From NCBI GenBank assembly GCA_963205185.1, contig CAUJHZ010000022.1:1-51650 (forward strand): a stretch of DNA of 51,650 nucleotides. The letters run 5' to 3'. Position numbers and translations under genes: made by a program. Positions 41,303 to 49,432 of the stretch are shown piece by piece; the first letter of the stretch is position 1, and every line of letters starts with the position of its first letter. The notes beneath the pieces are model-generated. The model worked only from the letters and a program-made list of their open reading frames with translations, was not told the DNA's origin and did no database searches. This DNA comes from Planctomycetota bacterium (GTDB taxonomy: Bacteria > Planctomycetota > Phycisphaerae > Phycisphaerales > UBA5793).

Positions 41303-42721
41303 TTATTGCGGCGCATCGGTGCAGAACGTCACCGGGCTGCGGTAGCCCTCGTGGTCGTAGGCGAGCACGCCAAAGAAGTAGTTGTCCTTGTTCAGACTGA
41401 GGTTCATTTCAGTCGCGGTGCCGGCATCGCGGCTCTGGGTCCACTCGTGCTCGGTCGTCAGGCGCCACACAACCTCGTAGCCCGCCACATCGGGTTCGGG
41501 TGCTGCATCCCACCGCAGCAGCGTGTCGTTGCCGAGATTGGCCGTGACGATGCGGGCATTTGCGGGAGCGGAGGGCGCGTTGGCCAGGCACGCAAGCGCC
41601 GCACCATTCACACGAGTGACACCGGCGAGGTATTCCGCATCGACGAACTCGGGCAGGTCGCCGTAGCGCACGCCGCGCTCCTCGCGCACGTCCTGGTGCT
41701 GGCGGTCGTAGTTCTCTTCGACGATGGTGAAGCGCACGGCGGGGAAGCCCGCTTCGTTGAACGACGTGTGGTCCCCGCCGCGCAGGAAACGGTCGGTTCG
41801 GTTGACGAGCATCGGCTGCACGGTCAGGCCGAATTGCCGGGCCGTTTCGGCCACGTAGCGGGCCAGTTGCCGCGAGGGCGAGTCGTTCTCCATCCCCAGA
41901 CGCCTGATCTGAGCCAGTTGCGTCGCTTCGAGGGTGCGCGGCAGGGCCTCGGAGAAAACGCGAATCTGCCGGTCATAGACGTTGCCCGACGGCCCTTTGG
42001 GGTCGCCGACGATGTCGTTGCTGAGGACCGCGCGGATGTCCGAGCCCGCCTCGCGCGCCTTCGTGGCGTGAAGTCGCGCGCCCAGCAGACCCTGCTCTTC
42101 ACCCGCGGTGGCCATGAAGACGATGGTCGAGTCGTAGCGGCGCTGTGACATCACGCGGGCCAGTTCCATCACGACCGCGACTCCGGAGGCGTCGTCGTTG
42201 GCGCCGGGGGCGTCGGATTGGGCATCCAGCGCTTCGCTGGCGCGCGAGTCGTAGTGGCCGATGACGTAGTAGCGCCGGTCGCGCGCGGCAGGCATCGAGC
42301 CGGGAAGTTCGGCCACGACGTTGACGATCTGCGTTTCGACGGGTACGCGACGCCGGTCGGGGCCGTAGGTGTGTTCGTCGAAATACACCTTCATCGCTTC
42401 CGCGCCGCTGCGGCCGCTGAGCATCGAAATCTTCTCGAACTCCGCGAGGATCCAGCGGCGGGCGGCGCCGATGCCGCGCGTGTCCGACTCGGTGTCGCTG
42501 AGCGTGTGGCGCGTGCCGAATGAGACGAGAGATTCGACCACCGCCTTGGCCCGCTGCGGCGAGACGTCGGCAAGCATCGCCCGTACCTGCGAATCCCCGG
42601 CGCCGGCGGCAGTGGCGGTCGGTTCGGGTGATCTGGAAGGGGTGGCGCAACCGTTCACGAGCATTCCTCCAACTGCGGCCGCGAGGGCCAGCGCGAGCGA
42701 TGTTCGCATGGGTCTGGTCAT
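41303..42721 (-). CDS. M28-family zinc aminopeptidase lipoprotein
   Basis: A 472-residue protein with a lipoprotein signal (LVNGCATP, Cys25). The M28 domain spans about 45-355 with the zinc ligands in GHYDSRAS (His about 153), NDDASG (Asp about 173), TAGEEQGLLG (catalytic Glu and metal Glu), SNDIVGD (Asp) and a C-terminal GGDHTSFNE (His). The last 90 residues are fibronectin III-like (RWDAAPEPDVAGYEVVWR). It probably acts at the cell envelope on peptides. It is divergent from the desaturase gene. The substrate is not predictable. Confidence 0.92.
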   Translation of the reverse strand: MTRPMRTSLALALAAAVGGMLVNGCATPSRSPEPTATAAGAGDSQVRAMLADVSPQRAKAVVESLVSFGTRHTLSDTESDTRGIGAARRWILAEFEKISMLSGRSGAEAMKVYFDEHTYGPDRRRVPVETQIVNVVAELPGSMPAARDRRYYVIGHYDSRASEALDAQSDAPGANDDASGVAVVMELARVMSQRRYDSTIVFMATAGEEQGLLGARLHATKAREAGSDIRAVLSNDIVGDPKGPSGNVYDRQIRVFSEALPRTLEATQLAQIRRLGMENDSPSRQLARYVAETARQFGLTVQPMLVNRTDRFLRGGDHTSFNEAGFPAVRFTIVEENYDRQHQDVREERGVRYGDLPEFVDAEYLAGVTRVNGAALACLANAPSAPANARIVTANLGNDTLLRWDAAPEPDVAGYEVVWRLTTEHEWTQSRDAGTATEMNLSLNKDNYFFGVLAYDHEGYRSPVTFCTDAPQ

Positions 42722-42939
42722 GATGGGCAGTGTAGACGAACCAGCCGCGATTCGCAGCCGGGCGCCGATTTCCGGTGCGCCATAAGCATCTTTGCGATCG
42801 CACGTTCATCGTTCGTCTGCGGCGTTTGGTTCGCTCAAGCCGACTATCATTCGGGGCGATTGCTCGTGCCACCGGGGCGCCGGGCTTCGCCCCCTTGAGT
42901 CCCCCCGCGCCGCGGTCGCGGCGTTACGCGGAGATCTTC

Positions 42940-43827
42940 ATGTCGGACCTGGTTGTGGATGGGCAGAAGTTTTCGTGGAAGTATCTCGACTGGCCGGTCT
43001 TCCTGGCCATTCTCGCGCTCCATGTCGGCTGTGTGGCGGCGTTCGTGCTGCCGTTTGAGTGGGAAATGCTGGGGCTGGCGCTCCTGCTGTGGTGGATCTG
43101 CGGCGGGCTGGGCATCTGCCTGTGCTACCACCGGCTTCTCACGCACAAGAGTTTCAAGACTCCTGCCCCGGTGAAGTACTTTCTGACGATCCTGGGCAAT
43201 CTGAACTGGCAGGGGAGTCCGATCCACTGGGTCGGCATTCACCGCCTGCACCACCACCATTCCGACGAAGAGCACGACCCACACTCGCCCCGGCACGGCT
43301 TTACCTGGGCTCACATCCTCTGGTGCATGGTCAAAGACCCCAACGGCAACCACGCCCGATCAGCCGCGCGCGATCTGCAGCGCGACAAGGTCATGGCGTT
43401 CCTCGACCGCTACTACTTCGCACCGCAGTTCGTTCTCGCGGGGCTGCTCTTTGCCGCCGGGGCGTGGAACTGGGGCGGCGGGTGGTCCTGGCAGCACGGC
43501 CTGGCGTGGGTGGTGTGGGGGGTGTGCATCCGCACCGTCTTCGTCTACCACTCGACGTGGTTCGTCAATTCCGCCAGCCACACGTGGGGCTATCGCAACT
43601 TCCAGACCACCGACAACTCTCGCAACACCTGGTGGGTGTCAATCCTTGGCTTTGGCGAGGGTTGGCACAACAACCACCACGCGCTGCAGCGCTCCGCGGC
43701 GCACGGGATGAGGTGGTGGGAGTTCGATCTCACGTACCTCACGATCCGCGTGATGGCGCTGCTGGGTCTGGCGTGGGATGTGGTCACGCCTGACAAAGCG
43801 GCCGTGGGCACGGGACATTCGCATTGA
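42940..43827 (+). CDS. membrane fatty-acid (acyl-CoA delta-9 type) desaturase
   Basis: A di-iron membrane enzyme of 295 residues that puts a double bond into fatty acyl chains. The three His boxes are HRLLTH (about 61-66, box 1 HxxxxH), HRLHHHHSD (about 101, box 2) and HNNHH (about 243, box 3), and four hydrophobic helices surround them. ATG 42940 is chosen for GGAG six bases upstream; the frame continues upstream to 42775 without supporting sequence. Such enzymes need an electron donor, not encoded next to it. It probably tunes membrane fluidity. Confidence 0.93.
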   Translation: MSDLVVDGQKFSWKYLDWPVFLAILALHVGCVAAFVLPFEWEMLGLALLLWWICGGLGICLCYHRLLTHKSFKTPAPVKYFLTILGNLNWQGSPIHWVGIHRLHHHHSDEEHDPHSPRHGFTWAHILWCMVKDPNGNHARSAARDLQRDKVMAFLDRYYFAPQFVLAGLLFAAGAWNWGGGWSWQHGLAWVVWGVCIRTVFVYHSTWFVNSASHTWGYRNFQTTDNSRNTWWVSILGFGEGWHNNHHALQRSAAHGMRWWEFDLTYLTIRVMALLGLAWDVVTPDKAAVGTGHSH

Positions 43828-43881
43828 CGCCGCCGGGAACCGCGCTGCTCTGTCCGGGTACGCCGAAGCGGTCGCTGCAGC

Positions 43882-44724
43882 ATGGCTTCTGAGACGACAC
43901 GCCGCGAGCCAGAGCCGCCGGCCGGCGCGGGCGCTGCGCCGTCGGTGTCCCGGCCCAGTGCGGGCGAAATCTGGCACCGTCTCGGGCCGACGCGCTGGGT
44001 GGGCCTTCTGTGGGCCACGGCGCCGGCGCTGCTCGGCTTTGCGCTGCTTGCGTCGTTCGGCCCCGTGTCCGACTGGTTCGGCTCGTGGGGCCACGAAGGT
44101 GTTTACATTTACGCGATCATCTTCGCGGCAGCCGCCGGTTCGGGGATCCTGCCCACCTATGCCCAGTCGCTTCTCGGTGGCTGGGTCTTCGGATTCTGGT
44201 ATGGCTGGGCCGGGGCGATGTTCGGCTTCACCGCCGCAGCGGTCATCGGCTATTTCATCGCCCAGCAAGCGTCGCATCATCGCGTCGAGCGGCTGGTCGA
44301 GTCGGATAACCGGGCTCGCGCAGTGCGTGATGCACTCGTCGGCCGCGGCTGGCTGCGCACACTGGGAATTGTCGCACTCATCCGCGTGCCGCCCAACTCT
44401 CCTTTTGCCCTGACGAATCTGGCGATGGCGACCACAGGCGTCCGCCTGGCGCCGTACACGGTCGGGACGTGCATCGGCATGGCGCCGCGCACTGCGGTGG
44501 CGGTGTGGTTCGGCGCGATGGCCCAGGCAAGCGGCGCCCGCGACATCCAGGAGTACATCCACGAAAAGGCCGGATGGTGGTACGCGCTGGGCAGCTTCGC
44601 GCTCATGTTCGCAATGCTCGCGATCATCGGCGCCATCGCCAATCACGCGCTCAAGCACGTCACCGGTCAGCGCAGCGGGTCCGGAACTGAAAGCGAGCCC
44701 GGCCGACCGGCCGGGCTCGCCTGA
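43882..44724 (+). CDS. TVP38/TMEM64-family membrane protein (VTT domain)
   Basis: A 280-residue protein with a long proline-rich cytoplasmic N-terminus and about six helices. The VTT/DedA-like core shows GILPTYAQSLLGGWVFGFWYG-type reentrant motif, FGFTAAAVIGYF, ALIRVPPNSPFALTNLA and a following GTCIGMAPRTAVAVWFG. Bacterial VTT proteins are thought to move lipid carriers or phospholipids across the membrane, which would fit a link to cell-wall lipid recycling. It follows the desaturase on the same strand by 54 bases. The last codons overlap a hairpin at 44693-44720. Confidence 0.85.
   Translation: MASETTRREPEPPAGAGAAPSVSRPSAGEIWHRLGPTRWVGLLWATAPALLGFALLASFGPVSDWFGSWGHEGVYIYAIIFAAAAGSGILPTYAQSLLGGWVFGFWYGWAGAMFGFTAAAVIGYFIAQQASHHRVERLVESDNRARAVRDALVGRGWLRTLGIVALIRVPPNSPFALTNLAMATTGVRLAPYTVGTCIGMAPRTAVAVWFGAMAQASGARDIQEYIHEKAGWWYALGSFALMFAMLAIIGAIANHALKHVTGQRSGSGTESEPGRPAGLA
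44693..44720 (-). terminator. hairpin between convergent genes
   Basis: A perfect twelve-pair stem (GCGAGCCCGGCC / GGCCGGGCTCGC) with a four-base loop, inside the end of the plus-strand gene and 33 bases after the minus-strand YHS gene. On the minus strand TTTCAGTTCC follows, so it best serves that gene. Confidence 0.6.
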
Positions 44725-44752
44725 ACTCGAACTCGCGAAGCGCAAGAGCGGA

Positions 44753-45076
44753 TCAGTGATCCGGGTGTTCTTCCGGAGCGCCTTCTTCGAGATTCTTCTT
44801 GGCGGCGGCGATGAACTCATCCTTCTTGCTCTCGGGCCACTCGTTCCAGGTTTTGATGCAGTCTTCGCAGCAGAAGGCGACGGTCACGCCCTTGTACTCG
44901 ACGGTGGGCGACTTCAGGCTGACGGCCTGACCGGTGTCCACCGGGCACGAGGCATTAAATGCGAGTTTCGCAGGCGCGGCGTTACCCGACGACGTTTCCT
45001 GCTTCTTGCAGCCGGCCAGCAAGGCGACGCCAAGCACTACGGTGATTCCAATCCTGCAGCCATGCTTCATCAACAT
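44753..45076 (-). CDS. small lipoprotein with YHS-like metal-binding domain
   Basis: A 107-residue protein whose signal ends LLAGC (lipobox), followed by KKQETSSGNAA and a YHS-type domain: CPVDTGQAVSL, VEYKGVTVAFCCEDC and KTWNEWPESKK. YHS domains often bind heavy metals or sit on heavy-metal proteins. Four Cys (ASCPVD, FCCEDC) and His near the C-terminus are candidate ligands. ATG 45076 is chosen for AAGGAG six bases upstream; an extension to 45166 is unlikely. It may handle metals in the periplasm. Confidence 0.78.
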   Translation of the reverse strand: MLMKHGCRIGITVVLGVALLAGCKKQETSSGNAAPAKLAFNASCPVDTGQAVSLKSPTVEYKGVTVAFCCEDCIKTWNEWPESKKDEFIAAAKKNLEEGAPEEHPDH

Positions 45077-45178
45077 ATCGGTCTCCTTGTTCGGTGAGAA
45101 CTTGCTTCGATCCGAGGGATAGTCTCTGGCACCTAACAGGTTAATTCTATCCTTCCCGATTTCCATCGGGCTTTACCC

Positions 45179-45208
45179 TTGATTCGCCGCAGCGATTGGC
45201 GTTATGAT
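45179..45208 (+). promoter_or_regulatory. promoter of the PEP-CTERM-like gene
   Basis: TTGATT (45179-45184), 18 bases, TATGAT (45203-45208). GATTG starts nine bases after the -35. The predicted start near 45215 gives a leader of about 175 bases. The remaining gap 45077-45389 shows only a small CCCGAT/ATCGGG inverted repeat near 45155. Confidence 0.6.
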
Positions 45209-45389
45209 TCGCGGCAACTCGCGGGGCGGTCGTGTGCCGACTGTCTCGGAAGGTGAGGGGAGTTGGTTCAACCCAACTCAGACAACCCATTCCCGTTGAG
45301 GCCATCGCCGCCGGCGCGCCGATGTGTTGTGGATTGGTGCAACCTGGCCTCACCACTGCTCAACGAGGCGCGTTTCAAAAGGACCACGC

Positions 45390-46067
45390 ATGCGCGTTTG
45401 CGAAACGAATTCAAGCACGCTCAATTCAATGGCATTTCTCGGCGCCGCCCTTACCGCGGTTCTGGTCACCGCAACTCCCGCCGTCCGGGCCCAGGCGCCC
45501 TATCACGCGGTGTCTTCCACGCGGCCGGGAATGATCGACTTCACCGACTTCATTGGTCGGAGCATCCAGACCAACGGCCCGGTGGATCTCGGGCAGGGCG
45601 TGACCTGGTCGGTCACGTCGGAAGGCTGGATCGGCGACATGCCCTTCGGCCTGCGCACCAACGGGTACTGGGACTCGGGGCGGGCCGGATTTGCCGGACT
45701 GAACATCGACAACAGCGCCATGCTCTTTGAGTTTGACGCTCCGGTTGCCAGCGTCGGCGCATTCGTCAACTACGCACCCGTTACCGGCCAGGGACCGATT
45801 CCCACCATCGAGGCGCTCGATCGGTTCGGCCGCGTGTTCGATTCGTTCACGCTCGACGTCCGCACGCCCAACGGCGTCAACGACGGCCAGTTTCTCGGCT
45901 TCGAGCACGAAAGCAACGACATTCACTCGTTCCGCTATCGCGCCCGTTATGGCGTACTCGATGATCTGGAGTGGTCGCGCCACGGGCTGATCCCCGCGCC
46001 CTCGTCGCTGGCCATGCTGGCGATCGGCGCCTTCGGGTTCGCGCGGCGGCGCCGTCGCGAGTCTTGA
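45390..46067 (+). CDS. exported protein with PEP-CTERM-like sorting signal
   Basis: A 225-residue protein with an N-terminal signal (MAFLGAALTAVLVTATPAVRAQ, starting 13 residues in) and a C-terminal tripartite sorting tail: LIPAPSSLAMLAIGAFGFARRRRR, i.e. a Pro-x-Pro stretch, a hydrophobic helix and a basic end. In PEP-CTERM/exosortase systems this tail is cut and the protein placed at the cell surface. PAPS replaces the usual PEP, as in many planctomycete forms. ATG 45390 has AAAGGA six bases upstream. The body is beta-rich (FEFDAPVASVGAFVNY) with no recognised family. No exosortase gene is in the window. Confidence 0.78.
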   Translation: MRVCETNSSTLNSMAFLGAALTAVLVTATPAVRAQAPYHAVSSTRPGMIDFTDFIGRSIQTNGPVDLGQGVTWSVTSEGWIGDMPFGLRTNGYWDSGRAGFAGLNIDNSAMLFEFDAPVASVGAFVNYAPVTGQGPIPTIEALDRFGRVFDSFTLDVRTPNGVNDGQFLGFEHESNDIHSFRYRARYGVLDDLEWSRHGLIPAPSSLAMLAIGAFGFARRRRRES

Positions 46068-46167
46068 TCCGCGATCGCGGCTTTCATTCAATGAGCATTC
46101 GCCAACGACCGGCGCCTACTCGGCGCCGGCGTTGCCATTCGCGCCATCGGCGCAAGGAGTGAAAGCC

Positions 46168-46662
46168 ATGTTCAGGAACGCTTTCTTTGCCGCGTTGCTT
46201 GCCGCCGCCGCGGCGACCGGCGGGTGCCATTCGACGGGCGGCGATGTCGCTTCGTGGAGCCACTACGGTCCGGCGGAACTCGACGCTGATACGCCCGTGC
46301 CTCTCGGCGCCATCGATCAGACCCAGGCCGGTCCCGTCGTCGTCCGCGGGACGATCGAAGAGGTCTGCAAGACCAAGGGGTGCTGGATGGTCATCGTGGA
46401 TGGTGATCGATCGGCGCGCGTCAAGTTCAAGGATTACTCCTTCTTCGTGCCGCGCAATGCCGCGGGCCGGCAGGTGGTGGTCAGAGGCTGGGGCGAGCCG
46501 ACCCTCATTGACGTGGAGTGGGCCCGGCACATGGCCGAAGACGCCGGCCGCAGCCGCGCCGAGATCGAGGCAATCACCGAGCCGGTGCCGGTCTACGAGA
46601 TCACCGCGACCGGAGTCTACATCTCGGGCAAGGGGCTCGACGAGCCGCACACGGGAGGCTGA
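46168..46662 (+). CDS. DUF4920-like small lipoprotein
   Basis: A 164-residue protein with a lipobox (ATGGCHS, Cys about 20) and a DUF4920-like core: VVVRGTIEEVCKTKGCWMVI, followed by RVKFKDYSFFVP. This family contains two Cys (EVCKTKGCW) and is often found with copper or redox-stress genes, though its function is not established. ATG 46168 is chosen for AAGGAG eight bases upstream. It stands between the PEP-CTERM-like gene and a terminator. Confidence 0.78.
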   Translation: MFRNAFFAALLAAAAATGGCHSTGGDVASWSHYGPAELDADTPVPLGAIDQTQAGPVVVRGTIEEVCKTKGCWMVIVDGDRSARVKFKDYSFFVPRNAAGRQVVVRGWGEPTLIDVEWARHMAEDAGRSRAEIEAITEPVPVYEITATGVYISGKGLDEPHTGG

Positions 46663-46687
46663 CCGCTCCGGTGATCCGCAAACAGAT

Positions 46688-46712
46688 CGCCCCGCGATCA
46701 ACTCGCGGGGCG
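46688..46712. terminator. bidirectional terminator between the DUF4920 gene and tRNA-Ser
   Basis: A perfect ten-pair stem (CGCCCCGCGA / TCGCGGGGCG) with a five-base loop. TTGTCATT follows on the plus strand and ATCTGTTTG on the minus strand, so it can serve both convergent genes. Confidence 0.65.
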
Positions 46713-46725
46713 TTGTCATTGAAAG

Positions 46726-46812
46726 CGGAGAGGGTGGGATTCGAACCCACGGTGGCCCGAAGGCCACACCGGTTTTCGAGACCGGCCCATTCAGCCGCTC
46801 TGGCACCTCTCC
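46726..46812 (-). tRNA. tRNA-Ser(CGA)
   Basis: The minus strand folds to a serine tRNA: acceptor GGAGAGG pairing with CCTCTCC, anticodon loop CTCGAAA (anticodon CGA, reads UCG), the long variable arm GTGGCCTTCGGGCCAC, and T-loop GGTTCGAATCC. The discriminator base is G. CCA is not encoded. Confidence 0.95.
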
Positions 46813-46932
46813 GGATCGGTTTGGTCAAGAGTATCCACCGAGCGCGCGATTGCAAGCGCGGCGTCCGCGCCGCCTGGCGCAACGGGGGTGTAACAACTTG
46901 CGGGGCGTCGAGGGAGGCGCGTGCGGAGGCGT

Positions 46933-46938
46933 TATGAT
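46933..46938 (+). promoter_or_regulatory. possible -10 of the WD40 gene
   Basis: TATGAT within GGCGTTATGATGCG, which shares GGCGTTATGAT-N-CG with the PEP-CTERM-like promoter at 45179-45208. No matching -35 is seen. The predicted start lies about 55 bases before the GTG. Confidence 0.35.
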
Positions 46939-47000
46939 GCGAATGTGACGGGGGCACCGGCGAGCCGCGTCGATGCGGCTGAGCATGAAAGGAGTACGCC

Positions 47001-48032
47001 GTGAGACGATCCGCTTTTGTGTGCCTGTTGTTTGCCTGCTCGATGCTGACCGGCCCCGAAGCGCTGGCGCAGCGCGAAGATGACAAAGTCGCCAGCAGCC
47101 TGGCCGCCCGGCCGATTTCGACGCAGGTTCCCTTCGCCATCGAGTTCAACTCCAAAGGCGACGCCGTCGCCATCGGAACCGGCGACGGGCGCCTGATCGT
47201 CTGGTCGCCTCTTGACGGGCGCGAGTTGTCCATCCAGGATCATCGGCTCTGGACCTTCTGCATCGCGTGGTCTGCCGATGGCTCGCGCCTCATCACCGGC
47301 GGCGGCGATGATGTGATCAACATCCGCAATGCGCGCACGCTCGATCTGGTCGGAACTCTCGAAGGCCACAGCGACGACGTGCACGGCATCGCGCTCTCGC
47401 CCGACAACCGCGTGCTCTATTCGGTCGGCGATGACATGATGCTCTTCGCGTGGGACATCGAACGCGGCTCGCCGATCTATCGCATGAAAGCGCACGACGA
47501 GCAGATCCCGTGCATCGCCATCAGCCCCGACGGCAAGACGCTGGCGACCGGCAGCCGCGACGACACGGTGAAGCTCTGGAACGCGGCGGATGGCAAACTG
47601 CTGCACACCTTCACCGGCCACCTCAATGACGTGCTCGACGTCGATTTCAGCCCCGACGGGCGCACGCTCGCGTCGGCCAGTTATGACACCACGGTGATGC
47701 TCTGGGATGTGCCAGGCCGGTCGCGCCAGAGCGCGGTCCAGGCGCACAAGGACCGAGTGTTCGCGGCAGAGTTCAGCCCGGACGGCAAGTCGCTCTGGTC
47801 CGGCGGCGAAGACAACGCACTGGTGCTGACGCAACTTTCGGGCGACTTGAGTTCCAGCCGCATCGTTGTGGGCGGCGACATCGCGCGCCTGGCAATCAGC
47901 CCGGACGGCAGTGCGCGGGCATACACCTCCAGCGACGGCTACGCGCGCTGGACGACGCAACTGCCCGGCCAGGAGCAGTACACGCTGCACCAGCTGAGGG
48001 TGGACCCGACGTCGCCGCTGCTCGATCAGTAG
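47001..48032 (+). CDS. exported WD40-repeat protein
   Basis: A 343-residue protein with a signal peptide (1-23, ending ALAQ) and about seven WD40 blades, each with a form of SPDGKTLATGS...VKLWNAADG. Clear blades are IEFNSKGDAVAIGTG, IAWSADGSRLITGGG, IALSPDNRVLYSVG, IAISPDGKTLATGS, VDFSPDGRTLASAS and AEFSPDGKSLWSGG. WD40 propellers are protein-binding scaffolds; a secreted one is typical of planctomycetes. GTG 47001 has AAAGGAG six bases upstream. The partner is unknown. Confidence 0.88.
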   Translation: MRRSAFVCLLFACSMLTGPEALAQREDDKVASSLAARPISTQVPFAIEFNSKGDAVAIGTGDGRLIVWSPLDGRELSIQDHRLWTFCIAWSADGSRLITGGGDDVINIRNARTLDLVGTLEGHSDDVHGIALSPDNRVLYSVGDDMMLFAWDIERGSPIYRMKAHDEQIPCIAISPDGKTLATGSRDDTVKLWNAADGKLLHTFTGHLNDVLDVDFSPDGRTLASASYDTTVMLWDVPGRSRQSAVQAHKDRVFAAEFSPDGKSLWSGGEDNALVLTQLSGDLSSSRIVVGGDIARLAISPDGSARAYTSSDGYARWTTQLPGQEQYTLHQLRVDPTSPLLDQ

Positions 48033-48071
48033 CCGGCATCGAAACCAGCGCAAAGTGAGACGGTGAAGAAG

Positions 48072-48145
48072 CGTCCGCGGCAGGATTCGAACCTGCAACC
48101 TTCTGCTCCGGAGGCAGATGCTCTATCCAATTGCGCTACGCGGAC
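48072..48145 (-). tRNA. tRNA-Arg(CCG)
   Basis: The minus strand reads GTCCGCG...CGCGGAC for the acceptor, anticodon loop CTCCGGA in TCTGC/GCAGA (anticodon CCG, reads CGG), and GGTTCGAATCC in the T arm. The length is 74 with a G discriminator and no encoded CCA. Confidence 0.95.
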
Positions 48146-48223
48146 ACGCGTGCGGCGGATGCAACTTGCTCGCCGCCTCAACCGGCGAGTATACGATCCG
48201 CCCCGATGACTGGCAAGGACCAC

Positions 48224-49408
48224 ATGCCTTCGCGCATCGATGCGCTGCTCCTGTCTGTCCTGGCCTACGCGGGCATCGCCAGCGTCGGCACGGGCGTGAT
48301 GCTCAGCGGCGTGTTTTTCATCACCCGCGAGGCGTTGGGCTTCAGCGACGGCCGCAACCTGCTGCTGGGCCTCGTCGTGCAGTTGCCCTACATCCCCGCG
48401 GCGCTGCTCTCGGGGCCGCTATGCATGCGGCTGGGCGCGCAGCGCGTGCTGCTGCTCACGGTGCTGGGCATGACGCTCGCGTGCGCAGCGCTGGCGACGA
48501 TGCCGCCGGTGTGGATGTGGTGGTGGCTGGCGCCGATGTACAACGCGTTCGCCGGCATGCAGTGGCCGATTGTCGAGAGTTACATCGCCAGCGGCCGGCA
48601 TGGGCGCGACATGCGCCGCGCCATCGGGCTGTTCAACATCACCTGGGCGGCGACCATCGCGCCGGGCCTGTGGCTCATCTCGCTGGCGCACGGCCGGCCG
48701 CAGGTGACGTTCATCGTGCTGGCGATCATTCACGCGGGCACGTTCGTACTCGTGCGCGCCTGGCCGATCCAGCCCCGTACGCACGATGCCGACGCGGCGC
48801 GGCAGCACACGGGCGAGGCCTATCCGAACCTGCTCCGCGCTTCGCGCGTGCTGCTGCCGAGCGGGTACGTGCTCATCTACATGCTTGGCCCGCTGCTGCC
48901 GGGCATCTGGGACCGCCTCGGCGTCGATGCCGCGCTGGCGCCGACGCTGGCCAGCACGTGGATCATCGTGCGCGTCGGCGTGTTTGCGCTCATGTTCTGG
49001 TTCCCCGGCTGGCACGGCAAGTGGTGGATCCTCGGCGTTGGCGCGACGCTGCTGTGCGGCGGAACGGTGCTGACGCTGCTCGAGATCGCCGTGTGGTCCG
49101 GCGTGCTCGGCCTGGCGCTGCTGGGCTTCGGGCAGGGGATGATCTACTACGCTGCGCTCTACTACGGCATGGCGGTCGAGCACGCCGCCGTGGATTCAGG
49201 CGGGCGGCATGAAGCGATCATCGGCGTGGGCTACATCCTCGGCCCGACGCTCGGGCTCGCCGGTGAACAGCTCGCCATCGGCACTGCGGCCACCGGAGGC
49301 GCGCTCCTCATGACGGGCCTGGTATCGACGGTGGGCGCCTCGCTGGCGATGCACTTCTATCTCAACGCTCTGCGGGCCCGAGCTGCCCTCCGTCCACCGC
49401 GGGCGTAG
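48224..49408 (+). CDS. MFS-type transporter
   Basis: A 394-residue membrane protein with about twelve helices in two halves joined by a hydrophilic loop (about 180-205). After the first helix pair comes GPLCMRLGAQRVLL, a variant of the MFS loop 2-3 motif A. The second half contains LLGFGQGMIYYAALYYGM and GYILGPTLGLAG. The substrate is not indicated. ATG 48224 is chosen for AAGGA four bases before it; ATG 48206 is in frame, and anything further upstream would run into the tRNA-Arg gene. Confidence 0.85.
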   Translation: MPSRIDALLLSVLAYAGIASVGTGVMLSGVFFITREALGFSDGRNLLLGLVVQLPYIPAALLSGPLCMRLGAQRVLLLTVLGMTLACAALATMPPVWMWWWLAPMYNAFAGMQWPIVESYIASGRHGRDMRRAIGLFNITWAATIAPGLWLISLAHGRPQVTFIVLAIIHAGTFVLVRAWPIQPRTHDADAARQHTGEAYPNLLRASRVLLPSGYVLIYMLGPLLPGIWDRLGVDAALAPTLASTWIIVRVGVFALMFWFPGWHGKWWILGVGATLLCGGTVLTLLEIAVWSGVLGLALLGFGQGMIYYAALYYGMAVEHAAVDSGGRHEAIIGVGYILGPTLGLAGEQLAIGTAATGGALLMTGLVSTVGASLAMHFYLNALRARAALRPPRA

Positions 49409-49432
49409 CGATCGGGCGGCGTCGCTGCCCCT

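Noticed and set aside
45150..45170. CCCGAT/ATCGGG inverted repeat before the PEP-CTERM-like gene
   Set aside because: Only six pairs with a four-base loop and no U tract on either side, so it is too weak to call a terminator.
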